A stretch of 64,000 bases of DNA from Acanthosepion esculentum (GCA_964036315.1 OZ038492.1:36108618-36172617), one strand, 5' to 3'; numbered from the stretch's first letter, positions 34,899 through 45,724 are shown. Program-made: numbers and translations. Notes: generated by a model from the sequence alone, not told the origin.

Positions 34899-35224
34899 GT
34901 TGAGTCTTGACTCATTGTTGAATCTCGCCTCATGCATGGAATAATAATGCAACACAAAATGTACTTAGAACAAGAATGTATTATAACAAGAAAGTGAACA
35001 CAATAAGTACATATAGTATTTCTGTATATTTCTGGGAAGACGTTCCTGGAGAATGTGTTGACTAGTCGCAGTCGATCAGAGTCTCTAGTTGGATCTCGTG
35101 ATTCCTCCTTCTCTTCCGGTACCAACCACTATTTATATAGTTGGTAGTCAACCTATGCAGATTAGGTGGATCCCACCACAACACTATCTATCTCATTTAA
35201 TGTCGTTATCCATCTACTTCTGTT

Positions 35225-35291
<67 letters not shown>

Positions 35292-35326
35292 CATTTAATG
35301 TCGTTATCCATCTACTTCTGTTTCTT

Positions 35327-35376
<50 letters not shown>

Positions 35377-35378
35377 CA

Positions 35379-35408
<30 letters not shown>
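34351..35408 (+). repeat. Higher-order (CTAT)n array with a 34-bp inserted unit
   Basis: A 34-bp unit (TCATTTAATGTCGTTATCCA...TTC) occurs eight times, starting at 34418, 34512, 34598, 34680, 34730, 34796, 35193 and 35291. The (CTAT)n spacers between them are 60, 52, 48, 16, 32, 72 (after removing the solo LTR and one target duplication) and 64 bp, all multiples of four. A diverged ninth unit may lie at about 35411. The array is interrupted by a solo LTR at 34898-35183. Confidence 0.92.
34898..35183 (-). mobile_element. Solo LTR, 286 bp
   Basis: Begins TGTTG and ends CAACA, with CTATC on both sides (34893-34897 and 35184-35188). Because the host array runs in steps of four, only a 5-bp duplication restores the phase, which independently supports a 5-bp target site duplication. 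On the minus strand a TATA box (CTATATAAATAG, about 35128-35139) lies some 45 bp from the 5' end, as expected for U3. No internal region remains, so it is a recombination product of an LTR retrotransposon (a Ty3 type would fit 5 bp). Confidence 0.8.
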
Positions 35409-35409
<1 letters not shown>

Positions 35410-36120
35410 ATGCCATTTAATACCTATATCAAATTTAGTTCTGTTAATATATAGTCACCCTCTATCTATCTAGTTAGCGAGCTAAATATATATTATATAT
35501 AGAATCACAAATATCATTTTTGCTTATATAACCTAGAGATTTGCTCAGTAGCAATTTTATTATCAAGAACATTGAGTCGTATAATCAAATCCGGTAAATT
35601 TGTATAAGTAACATAAGAATAGGTTCCATATTAAAAATATAAAAAAACCTGATTTCTTTCATCTTTTATCATATAAGGTTTAGCGATCTTTAGCATCAAT
35701 ATACTCTATTATTGTAATTGACCACTTGAAGTAGGAGAAAGTTTATCTTTTTTGATAACTGCCTTGAATTTCTTATGTAAATCCAAAGTCATTCACCAAT
35801 ACTCCAAGAATTTATTTCAAAAGTATGTTTCTAGGTTTTTCTCGATTTTTTTAAAAATTGATATTATTGTCACAGTGGTTAAACTTTTCCCAGTATCTTA
35901 CATATGTAAAGCTAGGGCGGACACTGATGTAGACTCCATGCGGCGACCGTTGTTCCATGCTGGAATCCAATCTTCAGGCCATTAAAGATTGCTTTCAAGA
36001 ATGAAACAGTGTCGCCGCGTGGTTTTGACCTTAGCCTCAACTTTTATATTTGCATACACTTTATCTCAGATATTGAGCACTTTAACTCATGAATATAACA
36101 TAACTTAAAATTATATTTTA
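35410..36120. other. Intergenic with a SINE S8 fragment
   Basis: 35890-35985 resembles 14240-14330 (GGCGACC..TGTTCCATGCTGGAATCC). The rest is AT-rich and unassigned. Confidence 0.45.
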
Positions 36121-36123
36121 TCA

Positions 36124-36275
36124 CACAGACACAGACACACACACACACACACATATATATATATGTGTATGTGTGTGTGTGTATATATATATATGTGTGT
36201 GTGTGTGTATATATATATATGTATATGTGTGTGTGTGTGTCTGTATGTCTGTATATATATATATGTATATATGAA
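36124..36275. repeat. (CA)n/(TG)n/(TA)n compound microsatellite
   Basis: Alternating CA, TA and TG blocks. Long Tyr/Ile/Val frames are artefacts. Confidence 0.95.
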
Positions 36276-36286
36276 ACTATATATAA

Positions 36287-37663
36287 AATATTCGTACAAT
36301 ACAAATTTCAGATTTTTAAACTTTTAAATTGTTTTAATACTCTAGATTATTCAACTGGAATATGCTAGAATTTTACAATAATGTTATCGGTAGATTTCTA
36401 GCCTAAAATACTAACAGAACATTTTGTAATTAATAATCGTGCAAGAGTAAAGTATTGATAACTTCACAAAAATACTTATTGTTAAGCTCTCAAAAGAAGG
36501 TAAACGTTACAGGAAAATCTCAGACAACCTGAATATTCCATTCCCTGCTATTAGTACATTCATTACAAGGTATAAAAAAACTCAAAACGTTTGAAAATCA
36601 AAGGAGAGCTGGTCCTCCACGAAATATTTCTGCAATATCTTCGAGGAAATTAATGCGTCAAATTTAACAAAAAACAATGGTTACTCGTCATGGGGTACAC
36701 GATGATTTGCTTTCATCAGTAATCTGTGTGACTTAACGGATAATAAACAATGAACTTAATGGGAAAGTCACACTCCCCTCGGAATAATCCACTGCTATTG
36801 AAAAGTAAGAGAAATGATAGGTTCAAATTCGTTCGTGAACATAAGGAGAAGGAAAAATCATATTGGGAAAGAGTATTATGGACAGACGAAACCAAAATGA
36901 AGTTGTGTGGACGTAATTATAGAAATCATGTATGGGGAAAAGATGGCGATACCTTCAAACAAAAGAACACAATTCTAACAGCAGCATCATGGTTTTGGGA
37001 TGTTTTTAAGCAAAAGGTACTGACAGCATCTCAGTAATAGATGGGGGAATGAATGCCGCAGCATATTAAAATATTTTTGAAGCAAATTTAATGATTTCGG
37101 TTGAAAATACTGAACTTCCTCCTGAATGGATCATGAAAAAGATAATGATGCTAAGAAGACTGCCAAATCCACGATGAAAAGGCTTGCTGCAAATAATGTA
37201 AATATCCTGAAATAGTGAAATCATTCCCCAGATTTAAACCCAGTCGAGAGTCTATGGTGTTATTTGAAATTTAAAATCCAATTGTGGGCTCCAACAAACG
37301 TCCTGGATCTGTAGACCATATGCAAAGAAGAAGGGAACAAAATACCAAATAAATTTCAAAATCATTATTTGCCAACTACAAGTAGAGGTTTATTACTGTA
37401 GAAGTTAATAATGGTTATCCTACAATATATTAAATGAAGATTATGCATAGTTTTTTGTATTGAACGAGTAGATTTTTTAATCCATTAAAATGGACAAATG
37501 GGATTTATTACTATTAAATCTTTTTTGTCTGTATTCTATGCATATTTAGTTATTATGCAGCTGTGTACAGTAAAATCTATGAAAAGTCTGTTTATTCATT
37601 AGTTGGAAATACAATAAATTCAAAAAAGTGTATGTGTAAGAATATTTGTTCCTAGTACCACTG
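36287..37663 (+). mobile_element. Tc1-like transposon, 5' TIR lost
   Basis: Collinear with 27465-28970. ATTCGTACAATACAAATTTC (36289) matches the start of the inner region of the other copy. At 36750-37037 the frame reads NDRFKFVREHKEKEKSYWER, VLWTDETKMKLCGRN, with the first catalytic Asp in LWTDE, then NHVWGKDGD. The last third is frame-shifted: LAANNVNILK, PDLNPVESLWCYL. The right TIR (37600-37663) ends CACTG, the complement of CAGTG. The first ~160 bp are replaced by the microsatellite. Confidence 0.85.
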
Positions 37664-37666
37664 TGT

Positions 37667-37908
<242 letters not shown>

Positions 37909-37959
37909 ATCACTAATTAACTTTGAGCAATTCTATATATTCAGCTCCGTATAAACACT

Positions 37960-38400
37960 ATACTATTAGATTCTGTTAAAGGGTACACAAGGTGCAATAT
38001 CCTTCAATTTACTATTAATACTGTCACGATATAAATTAATCGGTATCGCCCCATGCAAGGGAGTAAAGCCACTAAGACATAAGGGATTACATGTTATGGA
38101 AATATTAGCAACAGAAGCATTCATAGCAAGCGGGAATACCAAAGTGTACTCCTGAAGACAGTAGATAGCGATTGACATTGCATTTAAATTCCGGCAATGT
38201 TGGCTAAAAAGCCTGGGACCGGAAGCGTGTTCTACAAGCGAGAAGTGCGCGAAAACAAATTGTTAGCATATAATAGTATTCGCCGGAAGGCGAAAAAATT
38301 ACGTGTAATCAGTTCAACTACAAATTGATGAGATCTCGAAGCCACAACTGGCTTAAAAAAGTCTAGACACCCTAGCAAAGAGCTAATCCGAACAAGATAA
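37960..38400 (-). pseudogene. LINE 3' end (family of 750-2735)
   Basis: The minus strand reads GCLDFFKPVVASRSHQFVVE, LITRNFFAFRRI, then LFSRTSRL and, in another frame, NPLCLSGFTPLHGAIPINLY. The FSRTSRL block and the DNA tail GGAGTAAAGCCACTAAGACA match other copies (44150, 44845). Confidence 0.75.
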
Positions 38401-38462
38401 ATGGTGCGGGGATAAATTTGTTTTTTTAAATAAACGCAAAAATTAAAATGACACTGATATCT

Positions 38463-39085
38463 TTCTATATTTCTGAGATGAGGTATTATGTACACTATTT
38501 ATATTATTCGGACTATTGTCCTCATCTTTGACGCCATATTTATTACAGAGATTCGGCAGTTGTACGCTCCGGCCTTCTTCAGGTGGTTGGAATGTGGAAT
38601 TGAAACCTTTATTTCGCTCACTGGGGTAGACTGTTCTAGTTCCACGTGCCATGTTTAATGGATGTCAGATATAAGTTATCTCCTGTTAATTCCCCTCTGA
38701 AACTTCTCCACTGCCTTAACCGAGTATTGAACTCACACTTTTTGTGTCCTGTCACTGGATCTAACAGTGCCATGCGTCTTTGAGGACTCATGGCACCGGG
38801 GATAAAGGCGTTAGTTAGATCCAGTGACAGTACACAGACAGTGTGAGTTCAATACCTTGTTAAGGCGATGGAGAACTTGGAGAGAGGAATTAACAGGAGA
38901 TTACTGATAACTGGCTCCATTAAACATGGCACGTGGAACTAGTACAGTCTACCCCAGTGAACGAAATAAAGGGTTCAGTTCGACATTCTAACCACCTGAA
39001 GAAGGTCAGAGCGTACAACGGCCGAAACGTTGTAATAAATATGGCGACAAAGATGAGGACAATCGTCTAAATAATGTAAATAGTG
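38463..39085. mobile_element. ~620-bp palindromic fold-back element with hammerhead-like units
   Basis: The left arm (38463-38764, minus) and right arm (about 38812-39085, plus) carry the same sequence in opposite orientation: GAGTTCAATACC (B-box-like), GAATTAACAGGAGAT, CATGGCACGTGGAACTAG, CAGTCTACCCCAGTGA, CTGAAGAAGG, AGCGTACAAC, CGAAACGTTG, AATAAATATGGCG. The centre is a ~50-nt loop with an inner TGCCATG/CATGGCA pair. Single-arm copy at 57820-58110; cargo-bearing copy at 17945-18605. No protein encoded. Confidence 0.85.
38993..39045 (+). ncRNA. Hammerhead-like unit of the fold-back family
   Basis: CTGAAGA (fits CUGANGA), an extra A, then GG(C/T)C..GGCC as stem II in the family consensus, GAAAC and GTT. 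Stem I is weak (2-3 bp). An alternative hairpin ACAACG/CGTTGT covers the same bases. Five copies keep this layout (18020 minus, 18511 plus, 38535 minus, 38996 plus, 57870 minus). Confidence 0.35.
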
Positions 39086-39163
39086 AACACTGTTATCCTA
39101 TTTTAACATATGTATCTACCAAAATTACACAAAAATATCTTGAAACACTTAGGAGAAAATTTA

Positions 39164-39880
39164 TTAAAGAAATAAATTTTCTGGTTTCAAACAGTTTCCA
39201 GACGAATTCTGAATCTCCTGCAATTCTTCTGTAAGTTTGAAGCTGGTGAATGCTGCCATAATATTTGCCTTCAGTTTATCATTCGTGTTATGAAGAATTT
39301 CGTTGATCTCTCGCCCACCTGTGACCGACACATAATTATCAATTTTGTTGGAGTCTGGGGAGTTACTGAGCCAGATGCAAGAGGTGATGTCCTCGTAGAA
39401 ATTGTATGACAAACATGACTGGGTTCTTCTTCTTGTGCGGCATGATGCAGAGGCCTATTGCCAGATATAGGGTCTTCCAGTAGCCAACCTCTTGACCCAG
39501 AACAGCACAACCTCCTCAAGGCGCTTGATGTACGTTTCCGTGTTGAGGCCTGTGGGATAATGAATGGAGGCATAACATCGCCATCACTAGTGATTCTTCC
39601 AAACATCTTCGTAATCACCTTTGGACCCATCCAGCTCTTTCCGAATCCTCTGATTGAAACACCAAAAACTCTGAAATGTTCGTATTGGAGATTCCGGTGC
39701 GAATGCCAAGCAGGACATCGTACCGTTCACAAATTTCTGGAGGAGTGAATTGCGACATGATTCTCTTTTTTTCACAGACGGCACCCAAAATGACGCTACT
39801 ATACTGTGCAGTCGACAAAACCAAAGACCCGCATAGGTGAAATTAAAAATATAAAATGGCTTCAATTCCTCCATAGCAAC
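39164..39880 (-). pseudogene. Mariner-like transposase relic with internal deletion
   Basis: The minus strand has an N-terminal block (SQFTPPEICERYDVLLGIRT, NISEFLVF), then GRITSDGDVMPPFIIPQAS, then a block whose shifted frame gives a WQQD-like ADAQEEE region, and SYNFYEDITSCIWLSNSPDS, NKIDNYVSVTGGREINE. The last is the catalytic SPDxNxxDYYVWG motif region of this transposase type, with a damaged final Asp context. The middle of the domain is missing. Confidence 0.7.
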
Positions 39881-39884
39881 CTGT

Positions 39885-40240
39885 ATTTATAGAAAAGACA
39901 CAGAGAGGCAACCTTACGGTGCTGGGAAAGTAACTGAAGCCGTTCCGCTGGATAATATTGCTGAATCTTTAACAACGAGCTCAAGGCAAACAGCAGAAGC
40001 ACGGAACATATATGGCAGCAATATTCTAAGAATTGACGAAGGGTAGACTTATAAATATGTAAGATATATTCTGCAGAGAAAAAAGTGTCTCGCACAACAC
40101 AGTGAACCAACCTTTTTAGCAGCTGACCGAGCAATGGATTCAATATAGTCTATCAACTTCATGTCAGCTGAGAAGGTTAGCCCGAGAAGGCACAACGGGT
40201 CACTTTCCTGGGTGTTAGCAACTGAGGGGTCTCTAAGATG
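39885..40240 (-). pseudogene. LINE 3' fragment (family of 750-2735)
   Basis: The minus strand reads SAEYILHIYKSTLRQFLEYC, CHICS, then a frame break and KVASLCLFYKYRL. Directly abuts the transposase relic on its 3' side. Confidence 0.75.
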
Positions 40241-41400
40241 ATTAATGACGAGATGTTTACTTTTTTTATATATATTTACAGAAGAGTTATTGACCTAATT
40301 TTTACAAAACAGTTTACTTGTATGTAAAATATCATGTTATATTAGAGACAGAAGAAGATTATTATGATATATGGAGATATGTCACAACGCAGGGAGAAGT
40401 AAATTAATAATTCTCTCGGAGGAATTTATGATAAATGAGCCTGAATTAAATGTCCAATTCTGTTTAACAATTCCATTACTGACAATGATTAGACTTTCAC
40501 ACGGCTACATATAAAATATTTTTGTAATAAACGTCTTTGATGTGTTTCAGATTATTAAGCATACGATGATATTGTTATTTTATTGTTTGGAAAATAATAT
40601 CCGATTTTAGTTTCAACTTATACCCCTTAAATAATGTATTTAAACTGCGTTCAAATCAGACAAAAATGAAGAAACTCTAGACATTTCCACAATCGAGTTA
40701 ATGTTTATGGATTTACGATAAAACTTTAAATGTTGTGACGCCAATAAATGTTGATGTTTGTGCAGCTTCTATGCAATGGAATGACTTTTAGGACCAAAGA
40801 TTATCAAGATGCTTGAAAATGTAGTAGTCAGCATGCGAATGATCAGGGAAATAGAGTGAATTTGGCAAAAATTCGTATCACTAGTCTGTTATTTTCTACA
40901 GTGTCATCCTAGCATTGTCAAGAAGCAGAATTGGACAGCATTTTGCTTTAAAGAATGCACATTCCATCCGACTGCTGGCAGTAATCTTTCGTGGCGCTGC
41001 TCCCGTTAGATACCAGAAATATGTAACGTATGAAACCAATGGCGGAGAGTCACCATAATATTTTGTTGTTGAAATTTCAGTTTTGGAAATTGTTTGGTTA
41101 CATCGTCATGATCAAGCCATTGAGTCGATTGTTTTCGATTGTTTAAACGGCTTCATTTCTCAGGTCGTCACTATTCGAACAATAATTGGATCACTCGAAT
41201 TTTGGACAGAGTTCAAAACTTCGAAATCTTTGACTGAATTCACGTGGAACACATCGTGATTCTTCACCATATCAATGTTCTTCAGACAACCATTATCTGA
41301 GACACTTTAAGGCTTTATGGTGAGTTTCGTTCAACTATTGTTTTCAAATATTGACTGACAATTTCAAATGGAAGTCCTATACTTCATAAGCTAGTGCCCT
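40241..41400. other. Intergenic, nothing recognised
   Basis: AT-rich unique DNA. A weak coding-like flavour on the minus strand around 40960-41370 has many stops and no assignable domain. Confidence 0.4.
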
Positions 41401-41427
41401 GCTATCCGAGTGTATAGGTCACCCATT

Positions 41428-41560
41428 ATTATTATTATTACCTTCTTCTTCTTCTTCTTCTTCTTCTTCTTCTTCTTCTTCTTCTTCTTCTTCTTCTTCT
41501 TCTTCTTCTTCTTCACATCCCCTCCTCCTCCTCCTTCTTCTTTTTCTTATTCTTCTTCTT
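41428..41560. repeat. (TTA)n-(TTC)n-(TCC)n microsatellite
   Basis: Triplet repeats. The Phe-rich frame is an artefact. Confidence 0.95.
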
Positions 41561-41589
41561 GTGTTGTCCTTCATAATGCTGGCGATCGT

Positions 41590-42207
41590 GGCTCTCCAAA
41601 ATTACTTGCAAGCGGTCTAACAGCAAAATTGTCCAAATCGTTTAATATCCAAAAGTCTGCTAAACAAATTTTCTTTTTTCTTTTTTTCAAGTTTTCAGAT
41701 AAGGCGTTTGACCATCTTGACACCATTTGTCATAAGAATCACTGGAAAACATTTGAGTTATTCAGCTAAAAAGAGAGCGGGTTGAAATTGTTTTGTGTCA
41801 CGCCCATTGTCTTCCCAACTGAGCAATGGTGAGGGGTAAAAGATCATTTAGGCATTCAGTAATAGTACCAACCTTTATACTCTGGCTTCCATCTTCAAAG
41901 ACTATCAAGAGAACAGTGAAGAAGTTTTAAAAAGAGGGAACAGTAGAGGGAAAAACTGGGTCAGGAGGTCACAACATGAAAAGCGATCATTATTTCAACC
42001 TCGAGATAAAGATGTGTTTTTAGAAAAGATCCATAATTTGACACGTGAGAGAGAGATTTCAACTATGACACTCCAAAGAGCAGTGAAAAAAGACTTGAAA
42101 ATAAAATCGTTCGTGAAACCTATGAGGCAACTTGTTACTCCAGGATAGAAAGTTAGAAGGTTAGAGAGGGCGAAGATCATCTTGAATAAGTTAGAAAATG
42201 ATCATGG

Positions 42208-42208
<1 letters not shown>
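41590..42208 (+). pseudogene. Tc1/mariner-type transposase N-terminal fragment, second copy
   Basis: The plus strand reads REISTMTLQRAVKKDLKIKS, FVKPMRQLVTPG, a stop, then KVRRLERAKIILNKLENDHG. Aligns with 6121-6640 along ~500 bp, including upstream non-coding blocks (ATCATTTAGG..TTCA.TAAT.GTACCAAC). It ends at the same codon against (TA)n 42209-42262. Confidence 0.6.

Positions 42209-42262
<54 letters not shown>
42209..42262. repeat. (TA)n microsatellite
   Basis: Lies exactly between the transposase fragment and the decayed hammerhead SINE. Confidence 0.95.
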
Positions 42263-42264
42263 TA

Positions 42265-42560
42265 TAATTCACCGAGTTTAGAAGCAGCCTCGACAGAATG
42301 CAATGATGGACGGTCATTTCGTACAATATTTGAGACGCATCTGCAGTGCACTTCCACTAGCGAGAATTGAAACCCGGACAGTTATGTTATCAGACAAACG
42401 TCATACCAACTGTTCCAACAGGCCTCGGTGACGAAGCGGTAACGAATTAGACTCGATATTGCGCCGCTTGATCACATATTCCGTGGCGGAACTAATCCGA
42501 GTTTCCTTTACCCATAGGACTGTGCCCCCACGAGCCACGTCAATTATCCCCAACTCGCTC
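42265..42560 (-). mobile_element. tRNA-like SINE with decayed hammerhead
   Basis: Minus-strand homologue of 7755-8075: GGGGGCACAGTCCTATGGGT, TTCCGCCACGGAATATGTG, GGAACAGTTGGTATGACG, AACTGTCCGGGTTTCAATTC. The hammerhead region (42290-42356) reads GCAGATGCG, GTCTC...GTAC, GAAAT, GACCGTC. Core and stem II are mutated, so it should be inactive. Confidence 0.75.
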
Positions 42561-42734
42561 CATCCAGAGCATTAGAAACCGGTTCAAGCAAGGATATACA
42601 AGTGATAAAAATTATTAGCGGCGCTATATCGAGTAACCGAAAATGTAGAACTACTGCCATGTAAGGACAGAAGCCGACCAGTATCCACTTTCCATTCCCG
42701 ATAGAGGCCAAAAGTATTACCACATCCTTGTGGG

Positions 42735-43140
42735 TGATGAATTATTTTCCACCCTATAGTCCCGTTCTCGCAGACAAAAACGTCGCGATCCACACGCTGC
42801 TCAAATTCCATGGAAAGTGCTCAGACGAACTACATTTCTTAGTTCCAACGGGTACAAGGTTCCCAGTTAAGACCCGCCATTCCACGCTTAGTGTAACGAA
42901 CAACCTCTCACTCTTCTCGTAATCAACTGGTGGGATGTAATTTCAACTCCAGTATCTTCTATCCACGGATTGCGGCTATGTAGAACCGGCTCCCACGTTG
43001 ATTCTTCCTCGATCACTACAATCTTAGCATATAAACCATTATTTTCCCCACATATCCCCATAAAATATTATCAGTAGTCTTCTACCTCGAATGTTTCTTG
43101 ATCCTTGTACAGGGTGAACATTATTGTAAAAAAAAAATAA
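42735..43140 (+). pseudogene. LINE 3' fragment (CR1-like, second subfamily)
   Basis: The plus strand reads LLKFHGKCSDELHFLVPTGT, then KTRHSTLSVTNNLSLFS and further frame-shifted pieces, ending in TTGTACAGGGTGAACATTAT. Confidence 0.72.
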
Positions 43141-43269
43141 CTACTATTTACGTACTTCGTTCCCACTCTCTCCCACGTTCTTTTTAAATAGTTTCTTTTA
43201 AACTTAAAACTTTTAAAACTGCTTTATCGATTCATTTTCTTTGATTCTATTAGAATAAAGGTCAAGGTA

Positions 43270-43585
43270 TGACGATAAACAGCCCTACGGCCACTGATCG
43301 GGAGATTGGAGCATTTAAAGAGCGTAGAATCCTGACTCTTGGTGGTAGCATCTGTTAGGTCCCCAGCTACGGTCAAACAGTGAACCCACAAACAAAAACG
43401 AAAATACTATGAAAGTCTAAAAATACATTTTTATAATAGAATTACTAGCAATACATTTTGGTAGAATTACCAATAATACATTTTATAGCAAAATGACCGA
43501 TTTTAATCAGAAGTTGAAAGCAATCAATTGTGTTTTCAAAATATTTAGGTTTTGGCATTAAATAGCCAATAGAGGTTTCGTTATG
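43270..43585 (-). repeat. Interspersed repeat R330, copy 3
   Basis: Reverse complement of the other two: GGCTATTTAATGCC, repeated AAAATGTATT units, GACCGTAGCTGGGGACCTAA, TGTTTATCGTCATACC. The AAAATGTATT..GAATTAC motif is locally triplicated here. Confidence 0.7.
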
Positions 43586-43724
43586 CCGCTACACCAAATC
43601 AGCTAATCTTCATAGAAAGGCAAAAACAGGAAACAGAATTATGCAACAATCCGTATAGTTAACTAGGAATTGCACAATTTAATTTTTCTAATAAAAATCG
43701 TTTTATTTCGTCAGTCAGTAACTT

Positions 43725-44050
43725 ACGTGCTATGCGTGATATACGCCTAGGCGATCATGTATCTTTCGATACATGACAGACGAATCAGATTTTCCGTAGT
43801 AGTTTGTCATTTCTTTCTGCTTTCGATATATAACTAACGAGGCAGATTTTTCCCGCAGTAGTTTGCCATTTCTTTCTGCGGTAGAACAGTTGCCAGCCAA
43901 GGCTATAGAAACCCGTCTGTCCTGCTATTTACCCATAGCTAGGTGCAGAAGATTAAGATTCATACCTTTCTCAAGGGTATAATAAGCACGTAAGGGAATG
44001 TGATGGATTTGACTGGAATTCGAACCGCTATCCATTAATCCATAGAATCC
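43725..44050 (-). mobile_element. SINE S4 with internal duplication
   Basis: Shares with 52137-52380 the blocks CGCCTAGGCGATCATGTATC, CCAAGGCTATAGAA, CTGTCCTGCTATTTACC and a minus-strand B box GGTTCGAATTCC (about 44020). A ~55-bp segment (TTTCGATA...TTTCTTTCTGC) is duplicated in tandem at 43768-43880 here and not in the other copy. Confidence 0.7.
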
Positions 44051-44149
44051 AATAAGTGGAAATGTAAGAAGAGATGATGTCTCTCCACATCTTTTCGTCC
44101 ATTGTAGCTTTGAGTAACGTTGGAAAATTTAACATTCCTCATCGCCCCA

Positions 44150-44275
44150 TCCGTCGCTATCAAGCAAGGCGATAAAGCCACTAAGACGCAATAAGATGCT
44201 GGGAGTGGAAGAGAATGAGAAGACTTTAGAGAGGATAAAGAACAACAAAAGGTTTCAGGAAGACAAAAGACAGTG
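44150..44275 (-). pseudogene. LINE 3' terminal fragment
   Basis: AAGCAAGGCGATAAAGCCAC, TAAGACGCA..GCTGGGAGTG matches 44845-44975 and the 37960-38400 LINE tail. Confidence 0.6.
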
Positions 44276-44284
44276 ATGTACGTT

Positions 44285-44560
44285 GCTGTTTCTCCTCATC
44301 CATTCCTGTCTTCAAAGTCATGTTAGTGCTCCAAGCCCCTTTTTCTTCATTATCTGTCCAATAGATTCCATATATCTTTAACACTGTTTTTTATTACATA
44401 GTATTCTCAACATAGTATTTCGGCATCCGTTTGGCAAGTAAAATCTCTGCCGCTTAGAGTCACCTCTTCATTTCTTAGAGAATTATTCCGTATTCTCAAC
44501 CATATAAAAGGATAGACGAGACATAGTAATTCAGCACTTTTATTATTAGTTCTTTTTTAT
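44285..44560 (-). pseudogene. RTE-like LINE fragment
   Basis: The minus strand reads ELIIKVLNYYVSSILLYGLE, then AAEILLAKRMPKYYVENTM and KTVLKIYGIYWTDNEEKG. This corresponds to the RTE region with LLYGCE, AAEMWFYRRML and WTDxxxNEE landmarks. Stops present. Confidence 0.6.
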
Positions 44561-44844
44561 CAATTCAGGAAAAAAATATCCGATCAACAGGAAGAATAAA
44601 ACTATCCAATCAAAACATTCGATGGAAAAGCAAAGAAAAACATTCGGAAGTTGCAATGGAAGAAAATTAAAAAGTAAATCGAAAAAAAAAGAAAGTAACT
44701 TTTTTTTTATTTCTATTTAATTCTCATGAAAAATCGAGATGGAAAAATGTATTTTTTTCTTCTTCTTTTTTTCACTTTCTTACCGTAATCTCTTTGGTAA
44801 TGGTCCTCCATAATTTGGGCGAAAATCGCTTCTAACATTGAGTA

Positions 44845-44975
44845 AATCAAGTAAGGCGATAATGCCACTAAGACGCAGTAAGCTGCTGGGAGTGGAAGAG
44901 AATGAGAAGACTTTAGTCAAGACAAAGAACAACAAAAGAGCATGTTTCAAAAAGACAAAAGACAGCGATTTACAT
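44845..44975 (-). pseudogene. LINE 3' terminal fragment, second copy
   Basis: Near-identical to 44150-44275 (CACTAAGACGCAGTAAGCTG, GAGAATGAGAAGACTTTAG). Confidence 0.6.
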
Positions 44976-45389
44976 TTATGTTTTTGAAGAAGAATAAATT
45001 ATTAAAATAGAATTTATGGTTACATCCAGCTGATTCAACCGTAAGACGATGAGATCTATTTGCCTATCTCGTAGTACACTTAAATTCTCACAATCAATCA
45101 AATTTTCCTATGTCTTAATGTTTTATTTAGTTTCTTAGAGCCAAGTTCGCTGTTCCAATCTGTCTTCGAACTTCTTTGGCACATTTTCTGCCGTTTTCTA
45201 TTGCACTGTCCAGATAATTAAACTTCCATATTTGCTTAATTCTGTCGTCTCTGTTCAGTAGCAATACAGTTTTGGCTGCCTCTTTTATTGGCGGTCACCT
45301 TAGTGCCTAGTTTCTGAGATGAATGTGTGTGCAGAGTAAAGGCTAGCAGTGGGGAATGTGGAATAACCAAACAGAGTTCATGTTCTGGC

Positions 45390-45545
45390 CTAATCGGGCA
45401 CATTTACTTTTCACTAATACCATTGGTAAAGATATAGCACCATCTCTTTACCCATTAATCTTGGGTTAAATACTGTGACAAGCAGTGTCCTTTTGTGAAG
45501 GGTGGTTGCAAAACTTGTAGAAGAACAACTCTGAATTAAAAAGCG
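45390..45545 (+). mobile_element. SINE S3 fragment
   Basis: Tail half of S3: CTAATACCATTGGTAAAGAT, CATTAATCTTGGGTTAAATA, TAGAAGAACAACTCTGAATT. Confidence 0.6.
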
Positions 45546-45649
45546 GGAAATTGGTAAAGATATACAACTTCGCTATCCACCAAGAAGTCATGGCAACACA
45601 AATAATACCAATAAAGAAAGACAAGGAATCTCTCGTGGTACATACTCAC

Positions 45650-45724
45650 CTGCGCCCGGAAGGAAAATAGCATTTCAAAAGAATCTTTGCTATTAACAGG
45701 TAATGGTGCCTGACTTGAATTCAT
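45650..45724 (-). CDS. Candidate coding exon with consensus splice donor
   Basis: The minus strand starts at ATG (45724-45722) and runs 25 codons to GCG CAG|GTGAGT, a textbook 5' splice site. The peptide is MNSSQAPLPVNSKDSFEMLF followed by SFRAQ, with phase 0 at the donor. The frame stays open about 12 codons upstream of the ATG. No strong acceptor is visible, so it would be a first coding exon. No family recognised; could be chance. Confidence 0.35.

Noticed and set aside
34351..35408. CRISPR-like pattern of repeats and spacers
   Set aside because: The spacers are themselves (CTAT)n of variable length, not unique sequence. Eukaryotic context, no cas genes.
36885..36905. GACGAAAC as a hammerhead core
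   Set aside because: It lies inside the LWTDET codons of the Tc1 transposase. No CUGANGA box or stem II upstream.
40960..41370. Possible transposase relic on the minus strand
   Set aside because: Some coding-like words but no motif I could assign and too many stops.
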